Positions 6,705 through 12,790 of a stretch of DNA of 42,369 nucleotides are shown one piece after another. Origin of the DNA: a bacterium (GTDB taxonomy: Bacteria > Patescibacteriota > Saccharimonadia > Saccharimonadales > UBA4665); NCBI GenBank assembly GCA_021783725.1, contig JAJXTN010000009.1, positions 1-42,369 of the forward strand, written 5' to 3'. Within the stretch, counting starts at the first letter, position 1; each line of letters begins with the position of its first letter. The translations under genes were made by a program, and so were the position numbers. The notes beneath the pieces were generated by a model. The model was not told the DNA's origin. It saw only the letters and a list, made by a program, of their open reading frames with translations, and did not search any database.

Positions 6705-6820
6705 CTGACGCTTTGAGGGTAGCATGCAAAAATGCTCTTGTCATTGGGCAGTATTTGTTAAGTTACAAAATACATAAAATGGCCTAATCTGTTGGTGATT
6801 TTAAAGGTTGTAAATAGTAC

Positions 6821-7258
6821 TTAGTTTTTGACCTGCTGGAGCATATTTATGTGCGTGCCTCCCTGCACGGGCATCAAGCCTGCGAGTTGGTCCATATACT
6901 TAATCGCTTTTAGCCGCGCATCCCAGTCGGCAACAAATATAAAGGTATTCTCATTACCATCAATACGTATATGGTGACAACGCTCAGTAACACTACCTAA
7001 TCTGAACGGCTTGTCCGCATACAGCATCTGCATTAGCATCTCAGCTCGAAATTTTATACGCGCAGAAGAATTTTCTATTACGGAAATATACTCATTGCGT
7101 ATTTGTGTGATTCTGTGTGATTCAGCCTTCGCAATACGTGCTGCAGTCTGGTTGCTGGTTATCGCTGTGCCTTCTATGGCTTGTCGCGTAGATTGGCCCT
7201 CAGCAAGTCGCTGTAGTACCGTCTCCTTGTCTGCTAATGGAATTGTTTTGTTTGCCAT
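6821..7258 (-). CDS. Terminase small subunit-like DNA-binding protein (tentative)
   Basis: 145 residues, soluble, basic N-terminus. A helix-turn-helix-like stretch (QRLAEGQSTRQAIEGTAITS, about 16-35) is followed by helices, and the end (DWDARLKAIKYMDQLAGLMP, about 110-130) resembles the tail of phage terminase small subunits, where a-R-l-k-A-l-x-x-l-x-x-l-x-G-l is common. The small subunit selects the DNA to be packaged in phage heads; in SaPI-type satellites it redirects packaging. No large subunit or portal is nearby. A strong Shine-Dalgarno (AGGAGGTG) fixes the start. An alternative role is an excision factor or transcriptional regulator of the integrase. The family call is from pattern only. 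Confidence 0.5.
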   Translation of the reverse strand: MANKTIPLADKETVLQRLAEGQSTRQAIEGTAITSNQTAARIAKAESHRITQIRNEYISVIENSSARIKFRAEMLMQMLYADKPFRLGSVTERCHHIRIDGNENTFIFVADWDARLKAIKYMDQLAGLMPVQGGTHINMLQQVKN

Positions 7259-7272
7259 TACACCTCCTATTT

Positions 7273-7304
7273 AAAACAAAAACAGCAGCCGCAAAGGGCT
7301 ACTG
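7273..7304 (-). terminator. Terminator-like hairpin in the leader of the terminase-like gene
   Basis: On the minus strand CAGTAGCC-ctttgc-GGCTGCTG (8 pairs, one G-U) is followed by TTTTTGTTTT, and only a few bases later by the AGGAGGTG ribosome binding site. A terminator in the leader implies attenuation, or the end of a short divergent RNA. Confidence 0.6.
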
Positions 7305-7362
7305 TGCCTAATCATACTATAGCACTTATTGCAGCAGGGGTCAGAAAAGGGTATGCTGAGTT

Positions 7363-7497
7363 TGCTTAAGCTAACAGCGGTTTTTTATTACCGGCACTTA
7401 TTTTCGTGCGGTTTTGCCCATCAACGGCATCTCGTACGAAAGCAGTCAGGGCAAAACCTGCTGTTGGCTTAAGCACCTAGTACGAGGTGCCTTTTTT
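7363..7497 (+). promoter_or_regulatory. Structured leader with terminator, riboswitch-like
   Basis: 135 nt of nested helices before the 186-residue gene. P1: 7363-7378 with 7460-7475, 16 pairs including one G-U. P3: GCAC 7394-7397 with GTGC 7406-7409. P4: GGTTTTGCCC 7410-7419 with GGGCAAAACC 7449-7458, 10 pairs. Terminator: GCACCT 7473-7478 with AGGTGC 7485-7490, then TTTTTT 7492-7497. P1 and the terminator share 7473-7475, and CTCGTAC (7431-7437) in the P4 loop can pair with GTACGAG (7480-7486) of the terminator loop. The ribosome binding site GGAG and ATG 7514 follow. The known riboswitch classes I can recall do not match. Confidence 0.65.
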
Positions 7498-7513
7498 AAT
7501 TGGAGAAAAATAG

Positions 7514-8074
7514 ATGGAAAAGCTATTTGACCTCGATGAGCTACATGCAGGTTATCGTAAGAAGAAGATAAGAAACTGGTTATTAATAATTCCAGTTATT
7601 ATTTTTGTTTTACTAGGCTTGGCCGGCCTTGCTTCGAATGGGCACAACTCGCACGCGGACGTTAATCTAACTGGTTCAACTGCCCCCATAAGTGGAGACG
7701 ACACTAACTCAAGCAAACCACTATCCACTACAGCACAACAATCTAGCAGTGATAGTGTAACTCAACCCCAGCAGTCTACTGGCAGCAGCTACTCTCCGAA
7801 TAGTTTGTATACATATACGCCAACTGCAACAACTAATAAATCGTCGACGGCTCCCAGTATTACCGCACCAGACCCTAGTAAATGCGCTGGAATTAGAGCG
7901 CAAGAGTCTGCGGCTACAGCTGACCTTGACGCTCAAGCGGCACAACTAAGGGAGCAAATAAAAACTGAACAAGACCCAACTCAAGACCGACAGAAGCTTA
8001 TCGCCATAGTCAACCAAATCACAGCCATAGACGAAACATTTATTCCGCAGCTAACTGCCAATATGTGTCCTTAA
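7514..8074 (+). CDS. Membrane-anchored Ser/Thr-rich protein of the element
   Basis: 186 residues, family not recognised. A short cytoplasmic N-terminus with a basic cluster (RKKKIRN) precedes one hydrophobic segment (about 23-42, WLLIIPVIIFVLLGLAGLA). Then comes a low-complexity Ser/Thr/Gln/Pro linker (about 45-118) and a small helical C-terminal domain (about 120-186) with two cysteines (SKCAGIR and the third residue from the end region NMCP), which could form a disulfide outside the cell. GGAG lies 8 nt before the ATG. It is probably displayed on the cell surface. A role in superinfection exclusion or adhesion is possible but unsupported. Confidence 0.75.
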   Translation: MEKLFDLDELHAGYRKKKIRNWLLIIPVIIFVLLGLAGLASNGHNSHADVNLTGSTAPISGDDTNSSKPLSTTAQQSSSDSVTQPQQSTGSSYSPNSLYTYTPTATTNKSSTAPSITAPDPSKCAGIRAQESAATADLDAQAAQLREQIKTEQDPTQDRQKLIAIVNQITAIDETFIPQLTANMCP

Positions 8075-8100
8075 TTAATAATCTGCGAAAGGGGGAAAGA

Positions 8101-8256
8101 ATGATTTGGATAATTCTTATAGTAATCTTCATTATTATTGATTTATATGTGCGTATCAATAATATGGGTAAATCAATAGTGCGAATTGCCAAAGTTGTCG
8201 ATGCTAAGGTAGAAGACCTCGAGCAACGCATTCAAGACCTTGAAACCCCGAATTAA
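8101..8256 (+). CDS. Small membrane protein with coiled coil
   Basis: 51 residues: MIWIILIVIFIIIDLYVRIN is one membrane helix, followed by a charged helix with heptad spacing (VDAKVEDLEQRIQDLE). ATG 8101 is preceded by GGGGGAAAG, a good ribosome binding site; a longer frame from 8065 would overlap the preceding gene and ignores this site. It lies 26 nt after the 186-residue gene and is probably co-transcribed, so the two may form one membrane complex. No known family. Confidence 0.7.
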   Translation: MIWIILIVIFIIIDLYVRINNMGKSIVRIAKVVDAKVEDLEQRIQDLETPN

Positions 8257-8277
8257 TATATAGAAAAGTGATTATTG

Positions 8278-8283
8278 TATAAT
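8278..8283 (+). promoter_or_regulatory. -10 box TATAAT before a structured RNA
   Basis: Perfect TATAAT with predicted start at about 8290, which falls at the first base of the helix at 8292. The -35 region is not convincing. Confidence 0.5.
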
Positions 8284-8289
8284 ATGCTT

Positions 8290-8366
8290 TTTAACAGGGG
8301 TGGGCTTTGTTACTTCATAATTTGACAAAGCTTGGTATTGCATAAAATTACAAGCTACCTCTGTTA
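8290..8366 (+). ncRNA. Candidate branched small RNA of the element
   Basis: TAACAGGGGT (8292-8301) pairs with ACCTCTGTTA (8357-8366), 10 pairs with one G-U. Inside are GCTTTGT 8304-8310 with ACAAAGC 8325-8331, and AGCTTG 8329-8334 with CAAGCT 8351-8356; the last two share three bases, so they may alternate. The size is near that of a tRNA but there is no T-loop or anticodon arm. No U-run terminator follows. A further imperfect hairpin lies at 8373-8398. Either a small RNA or a regulatory structure ahead of the 594-residue gene. The rest of 8367-8475 shows nothing else. Confidence 0.45.
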
Positions 8367-8475
8367 GGGGCTGTCCGACAACGTTCATTGTGCGACATAA
8401 AACCTCATCTCCTCGACTGCCAGATTAGCCATAACCAATATCGCTCGATTGCACTTTACTGTATAAATACTCACT

Positions 8476-10260
8476 ATGAGCAAGCGTAAACAGGTGACAC
8501 TGCTAATTATCATCGTTGCGATAGATGTGTTCTTGGTGTTCCTGAAGTTCAATCTAAAGCTGCCACACTACACTTTACCCGTGGCTAGTAATCCATACTT
8601 TACTTTAGGTGATGCCGTTGCTGCTCTCGCCCTTGTTTTTGCCGTTACACAGCTTGCAAATGATTCGTGGGGATTAACTTTGAGGATTAAGGGAAGAGTG
8701 AAAAGTAACATAGTTTGGTTACTGCTTGGATTGGGGTTAGCAGCTTCCCTAACCTCCGCACTCTTACCCCAACCCAGCAGTACAGCGATTAACGTTTATA
8801 AGAACCCCTTATTTTGGCAGATTGCTGCATTCTTTTGCTTTGCAAGCGCACCCTTTATGCTTCGACGCATAGGAACTTATAGAAGACGCCTGTTCAATAA
8901 ATCAACAGCACCTCGTTATTATCAGGTGCTGCTTGCTGCCTATTCAACCGGGGACAACAAACAGATTAAAGCAGCTACCGACATAATACTTGAAAGCCTT
9001 GATTCAATAGTGGAGTGTATTAAGCCAACACGCTTCAAGGTAACCTTACGAATGAGATTCTTATCTGAGATAAACAAAAATAAACTCGGTCAAAGATATA
9101 TTCTGTGGCTGAATAAGCGTCGTTTCGCTAAAGAAGAACGTAAGCGTAAAGAAAAGAAAGGAACATCGCCACAGCAATACGCCTACAGACTGTTCGACAC
9201 GGCGCTAACCGATACTGCAGTCAGTAGCTACATTGCTACCAAACGCATAGATTTTATATGGAACTTCACTAGCAGCATTACGAGTAAACGTTTAGAGGGT
9301 CGCCAGCTTAGGCGGGGCTTTAATAGTATTGTTTCCCAGCTGTTCACCAACGAAAACTCCTATTTGTACAGGCAGTCCAAATACAAAGGTACTGGTCAGT
9401 TCGCGCCTGTAAACGATTTAATATTCGGCTCCAAATACTTGGCTCAAAACTTTGAGCCTATACGTTCATGGCGCGAAGGAAGGTCTAGTACCAATATAAA
9501 GCCAGAGGATTACGTTGAAGTTTTCCTTCGCGCGCTCGAAAGTTCGATAAAAAATGACGCCTTTAACGACAGCCGAATTGCAGAATCAGTAGGGTTTATT
9601 ATGTATGAGCTTTCGGAGTATACGCGTGACCTGTTGTATAAATCGGAAGACTCCATTAACGAGTACCACATGGCATTTTGGCGCATAGAGCAATTCTTTA
9701 GTCGTACGTTTCTAGAGCTTTATAGCGAAGCTCTAAAAGCCAACAAGGTATCCGATAATGAAAAGACAGCGACCAAAGGTGAGCGTTATCGCCAGCAATG
9801 CCTGACAGCTACTTATGCTGAATGCTTCGTAGACTTTCTGGGTGAGCTATCAAGAGGCCCAAAGGATGGCATGAGTATGCATCAGCTTGTCGTTTTTGCA
9901 CTTAATGAGCTTTACGAAAAGAATGAATATAGTGCAATCAGAGATACATTTGCGCTCTATGCTTGGGAGGCGATTGATATGAGTGTTAAGCAAGGCTTCT
10001 ACCCAGCCTTTATAAAGATATACATTCGCTTAATGTACTTTATGAGCTCAAAGGACGGTGCATGGGTTAAGGCAGAGCGTGCTAAGCTCATGAAGCTAGT
10101 AAATGGTGACCTAAAAGCAAAGATAAAAGCTAGGGCAAAGATGAACAACAAGCGTGATTACATGGAAGATTATTTGTTGCCAAGCGAACTCAAGTATAAC
10201 AGGAAGAAAGATAAGTTTGAGTGGACGGACGCGGGTGATAATAAATCTGATTTTAACTAG
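8476..10260 (+). CDS. Large membrane protein with helical cytoplasmic domain, unknown function
   Basis: 594 residues. Four hydrophobic segments near 8-25, 43-62, 76-98 and 108-130 anchor it; the remaining 460 residues are soluble, mostly helical, rich in Arg/Lys and aromatic residues (RKRKEKKGTSPQQYAYRLFDTALTD, YVEVFLRALESSIKNDAFNDSRIAESVGF), and lie in the cytoplasm by the positive-inside rule. There is no P-loop, nuclease, TIR or other catalytic motif that I can see. It is the largest gene of the element and makes up the main cargo, so it may give the host a benefit such as phage resistance; this is inference from position. TATAAA lies 8 nt before the ATG, with no ribosome binding site. Confidence 0.75.
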   Translation: MSKRKQVTLLIIIVAIDVFLVFLKFNLKLPHYTLPVASNPYFTLGDAVAALALVFAVTQLANDSWGLTLRIKGRVKSNIVWLLLGLGLAASLTSALLPQPSSTAINVYKNPLFWQIAAFFCFASAPFMLRRIGTYRRRLFNKSTAPRYYQVLLAAYSTGDNKQIKAATDIILESLDSIVECIKPTRFKVTLRMRFLSEINKNKLGQRYILWLNKRRFAKEERKRKEKKGTSPQQYAYRLFDTALTDTAVSSYIATKRIDFIWNFTSSITSKRLEGRQLRRGFNSIVSQLFTNENSYLYRQSKYKGTGQFAPVNDLIFGSKYLAQNFEPIRSWREGRSSTNIKPEDYVEVFLRALESSIKNDAFNDSRIAESVGFIMYELSEYTRDLLYKSEDSINEYHMAFWRIEQFFSRTFLELYSEALKANKVSDNEKTATKGERYRQQCLTATYAECFVDFLGELSRGPKDGMSMHQLVVFALNELYEKNEYSAIRDTFALYAWEAIDMSVKQGFYPAFIKIYIRLMYFMSSKDGAWVKAERAKLMKLVNGDLKAKIKARAKMNNKRDYMEDYLLPSELKYNRKKDKFEWTDAGDNKSDFN

Positions 10261-10389
10261 ACTACTAGCTTAAAGGCACAAAGGTGTATACCGCTAGGGG
10301 ATAGGTAACCTCTTTCGCCGCCTCTGCTCTACTTGATGGTCCATCCAATCTTCCCAGAGTAAATCGCTCCATCTATGTATTTCTTCAAT

Positions 10390-10672
10390 GATGAGGGGTG
10401 AACTTTTTTGGAGGTGCTCCTCCATTCTTCGCTAAAGCTACGAATGGCAGGCCATTTCGATTGAGGTGGTTTGCAATATTTAGCTTTGTATTCCACAAAC
10501 TGCGAAGAATGCCCTTCATAGCTTCAGCGACGAAGGGCTGAAATGATAAACTTCGCCAAGGCTTCGTATGGCAGGCCAATGTCATTAGACATGGTTTGCC
10601 TTGCGGAGCTTAATTTATAATTAAAATGCGAAGTATGTCCTACGTAGCTTCAGCGTAGTAGGGCTAAAATTG
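10390..10672. repeat. Two diverged direct repeats of palindromic units before a GIY-YIG remnant
   Basis: Two units of about 125 bp follow each other. Shared blocks are TTCGCTAAAGCTACGAATGGCAGG (near 10428) against CTTCGCCAAGGCTTCGTATGGCAGG (near 10551), split here only in description, then GGTTTGC, then GCGAAGAATG (10502) against GCGAAGTATG (10628), and a hairpin CCTTC...GAAGG (10513-10536) against CCTACG...GTAGG (10639-10662). Such hairpins commonly precede small GIY-YIG nuclease genes, which suggests an earlier copy lost its gene. The stretch 10261-10389 shows nothing recognisable. Confidence 0.6.
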
Positions 10673-10675
10673 CAA

Positions 10676-10924
10676 CATGTTCTACGTTTACATTATTGAG
10701 AGTTTATCTAAAGGTGTCGTATATGTAGGATATACAACCGACTTACGTCAACGACTGCAGTACCACAATATTGGTAGAGCTCGATACACTTCTAAATACT
10801 GACCGTGGTCTGTGTGATGGTATTGCGCTTTTAATTACAAAACTACCGCATTACAGTTTGAGAAATATCTTAAAACCGGTTCTGGCAAAGCATTTTCGCG
10901 AAAGCATTTAATTAATGATAATTG
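10676..10924 (+). pseudogene. GIY-YIG endonuclease-like gene, interrupted by two stops
   Basis: Translation from ATG 10676 gives MFYVYIIES...GVVYVGYTTDLRQRL, the Y-V-Y-I and Y-V-G-Y catalytic motifs with the conserved arginine (R in LRQRL), then HNIGRARYTSKY, stop, PWSV, stop, WYCAF, then LQFEKYLKTGSGKAFSRKHL and a final stop. This is an entire URI/GIY-YIG single-domain protein of about 83 codons with two in-frame TGA codons. The first TGA is one transition from CGA, an arginine expected there. TGA is a normal stop elsewhere in the window, so decay is preferred over recoding. The gene ends 15 nt before the attR core. Confidence 0.8.
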
Positions 10925-10938
10925 AGCAAATACGAACG

Positions 10939-10954
10939 GGTACCCGCCAGCTCC
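10939..10954 (+). repeat. attR core (right direct repeat)
   Basis: GGTACCCGCCAGCTCC, identical to the attL core, followed by TCCA instead of ACCA. It is the displaced 3' piece of ssrA and joins directly to the original terminator. Confidence 0.88.
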
Positions 10955-10966
10955 TCCAAATAAAGT

Positions 10967-10989
10967 GCCCGACAGTAGTCGGGCTTTTT
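10967..10989 (+). terminator. Original ssrA terminator, now displaced
   Basis: GCCCGAC-agta-GTCGGGC followed by TTTTT, 9 nt after the CCA of the attR copy. Before integration it would have followed the tmRNA directly. Confidence 0.85.
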
Positions 10990-11038
10990 ATTTCATTAAA
11001 TAGTTGTATGACCGGTATATTAATTAATTTATTTTGTC

Positions 11039-11044
11039 TATAAT
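11039..11044 (+). promoter_or_regulatory. -10 box TATAAT, leaderless
   Basis: Perfect TATAAT 7 nt before ATG 11052. The next gene therefore probably has no leader. Confidence 0.65.
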
Positions 11045-11051
11045 CAACAAT

Positions 11052-11759
11052 ATGAGCAAGTCGATAGTTACATTAATCGGTTCTTACAGGAAAGATATTG
11101 TCAGTCTAAAAGTTGTCTTTGACCAACTTTCTAGTCACTACAATTTGATTAGTCCTAAAAGTGTTGATTTCGTAGATCAAACTGTAGAATTCGTTAAGTT
11201 AGCTAGTGAAATCAACGACAGTGTCAATGTTATAGAGGAGCGGGTTATCGACGCCATACAAAGATCAGATTTCGTTTGGTTGTTCGCGCCGAATGGCTAC
11301 GTTGGCATAAGTGCGGCATTTGAGATAGGCTTTGCGCATGCTATCGGCGTTCCGATATATACAGACAATGTGTTAGTCGATGAAATGTTGAACAGTATGG
11401 TTACTGGTGTATTGAATAGTCCCGCTAAAGTTCCAGTTGTAATACATCAGCCAGGTAAGGCAATATCTGGATTACAAAAATATTACCAGAAAGTTTCAAG
11501 TCGGCGAGGTTGGGACAAAGAAACCTCCAAAGACATCATGTTATTAATGATTGAAGAAATGGGTGAACTTGCTCGAGCTATTAGAAAATCACAGGGACTT
11601 AAAAGGCATAAAAGCTACGACGACGCTAATCTATCTGACGAATTAGCTGACGTACAACTGTACCTTATTCACTTGGCAAATAGTTTGAATGTAAAGTTAG
11701 ACGAAGCTGTGACCCAAAAAGAGATAAAGAACGCTGAAAGATTTAAAAAATCAAAGTGA
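11052..11759 (+). CDS. Deoxyribosyltransferase-like plus MazG-like fusion protein
   Basis: 235 residues with two parts. Residues 1-135 resemble nucleoside 2-deoxyribosyltransferase/SLOG-type Rossmann domains: VTLIGSYRKD at the start, then AIQRSDFVWLFAPNGYVGISAAFEIGFAHAIGVPIYTD, where a glutamate in the A-F-E-I-G-F-A motif is typical of the catalytic residue. Residues about 150-230 are a MazG-fold NTP pyrophosphatase: EEMGELARAIRK and LSDELADVQLYLIHL carry the E-E-x-x-E and E-x-x-D metal ligands. Together they suggest salvage or clean-up of nucleotides, with hydrolysis of a base-sugar bond and of a pyrophosphate. ATG 11052 is chosen because of the TATAAT 7 nt upstream. A separate MazG-like protein is at 19236. 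Confidence 0.75.
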   Translation: MSKSIVTLIGSYRKDIVSLKVVFDQLSSHYNLISPKSVDFVDQTVEFVKLASEINDSVNVIEERVIDAIQRSDFVWLFAPNGYVGISAAFEIGFAHAIGVPIYTDNVLVDEMLNSMVTGVLNSPAKVPVVIHQPGKAISGLQKYYQKVSSRRGWDKETSKDIMLLMIEEMGELARAIRKSQGLKRHKSYDDANLSDELADVQLYLIHLANSLNVKLDEAVTQKEIKNAERFKKSK

Positions 11760-11847
11760 ACTAATGTCTATGTGGGCACATGGATTAGAGCTAACGGCGT
11801 AACAGGAGTATAATAGGATTAAAGTTATATAAGTTAGGACGGGTGCG

Positions 11848-11907
11848 ATGTCAAAAGATCGAGGCCGAAAAGAAGTTAAGAAGCCCAAACAAGTCAAGGT
11901 TCCGTAA
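11848..11907 (+). CDS. 19-residue basic peptide, possible coupled small gene
   Basis: MSKDRGRKEVKKPKQVKVP, 19 residues, 9 of them Lys or Arg. AGGA lies 8 nt before the ATG, and TATATAA is further upstream. The stop overlaps the next start in TAATG, so it probably delivers ribosomes to the 85-residue gene. Short proteins with this Lys-rich start occur in many bacteria, but I cannot name a family. It may bind RNA or the ribosome. Confidence 0.5.
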   Translation: MSKDRGRKEVKKPKQVKVP

Positions 11908-12164
11908 TGAGTATCATGCACCAGCAAGGTCCGACCAAAACAGTTTTCATTACCGATGAAGCTATCCGTCAAGCCTTAGACGAAATGGAACAAGACCCTG
12001 GTCTGGACACCAAGTCACGTCCAGCCAAAGGCGTTAGTTTGGCTAGTGATTTGCCGTCATTTCGTGAAACGCATCTGTTGTATCTCAAAGAGCATCCCAA
12101 GGTCAATCCTGAGCATTACTTGTCGAATCTGAAGGCAATGATCAAAATTCGGTCTAGCCGGTAA
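11907..12164 (+). CDS. Small hypothetical protein
   Basis: 85 residues with no recognised family. MSIMHQQGPTKTVFITDEAIRQALDEMEQD looks like an acidic N-terminal helix, and the end (YLSNLKAMIKIRSSR) is basic. There are no cysteines and no membrane segment. The start overlaps the stop of the 19-codon gene by one base (TAATG), which supports the start and translational coupling. Confidence 0.6.
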   Translation: MSIMHQQGPTKTVFITDEAIRQALDEMEQDPGLDTKSRPAKGVSLASDLPSFRETHLLYLKEHPKVNPEHYLSNLKAMIKIRSSR

Positions 12165-12790
12165 TCACATAGTAGACGGTAGTAAGTAGACTGTAGTTAT
12201 GTCATCTCGAGCCAGTCGAGGGATCTTGAATAGTTAGATAGTTGTAATAGATCCCTCCACTACGGTCGGGATGACATCGCAGTAGACAAGTAGTACGTAG
12301 ACTGTAGTCCAGTCATTTCGTGCCCCACTCCTGTCATTCCAGACTCGATCTGGAATCCAATCTATAATTAATGGGCCCCAGTCGGAGTCTATTACAGCGA
12401 AAGCTGGGGCTGGGAAGATAGCCCGTCTCCCTGATGTCATCTCGAGCCAGTCGAGAGATCTATTTCATGCTAAACGGATCCTTCGACTTCGCTAGCGCTC
12501 CGCTCAGGATGACCATCAAATAGTAGACAGTAGCACGTAGACAGTAGCCATGCTATCTCGAGCCTCACCCCTGTCATTCCAGACTCGATCTGGAATCCAA
12601 TAAAATGTCTCTCAAGTGGAATATCATTATAGTTTGGATCCCAGCCCCAGATTTCACTAAGGTGACACTGAGTATTAACATTTAGCAAATTCCAAATTAC
12701 GATGAATTGGCAATTAGCGTTTAGCAATGATTGGCCAATTGATAATCGCTAATTCATTGGCATTTGCTTATGGCGAATTGCCAATTGTAT
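12165..12790. repeat. Gene-free region made of dispersed palindromic repeats
   Basis: 626 bp without a supportable gene. A 30-bp unit CTGTCATTCCAGACTCGATC + TGGAATCCAA occurs identically at 12331-12360 and 12571-12600. Units with GTCATCTCGAGCCAGTCGAG lie at 12198 and 12436, a truncated one at 12553, and opposite-facing partners at 12249-12277 and 12476-12514. An AGTAGAC...ACGTAGACAGTAG motif precedes three of them (12169, 12279, 12520). The last 130 bp are an AT-rich imperfect palindrome rich in AATTGGCAATTAGC-like words, similar to 29288-29420. Comparable repeats are in the alaS gene (31863-31925) and at 38455-38580. Confidence 0.8.

Larger units (their letters stand above)
4893..10954. mobile_element. 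Integrative element in ssrA, about 6.05 kb, serine-recombinase type
   Basis: The last part of ssrA, GGTACCCGCCAGCTCC, occurs at 4893-4908 and again at 10939-10954 in the same orientation; both copies are followed one base later by CCA. Between them lie a large serine recombinase, a terminase-small-subunit-like gene, three membrane-protein genes and a decayed GIY-YIG gene. The original ssrA terminator is found only beyond the right copy. This is the layout of an element integrated into the 3' end of ssrA. No replication, conjugation, capsid or large terminase gene is present. Unlike the mostly leaderless chromosomal genes, four of its genes have Shine-Dalgarno sequences, consistent with foreign origin. 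Confidence 0.9.

Noticed and set aside
6602-6787. Plus-strand ORF of 61 codons inside the island
   Set aside because: It runs through a hairpin and the antisense of a terminator, has no ribosome binding site and an unlikely composition.
7363-7497. A retron msr-msd or c-di-GMP riboswitch
   Set aside because: No reverse transcriptase is nearby, and the GGGCAAAACC block alone does not fit the conserved core of the c-di-GMP class.
8292-8366. A tRNA gene, since the length and outer stem suggest one
   Set aside because: No anticodon arm, no TTCRA-type T-loop and no CCA; inner helices overlap each other.
10385-10585. Minus-strand ORF of 66 codons
   Set aside because: It is made of the palindromic repeat units and has no start signals.
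10676-10924. UGA read as Gly or Trp, as in Gracilibacteria or Mycoplasma
   Set aside because: TGA is the natural end of several well-defined genes, such as the helicase at 642, delta at 25230, alpha at 26729 and beta at 28893, and no other gene has conserved in-frame TGA.
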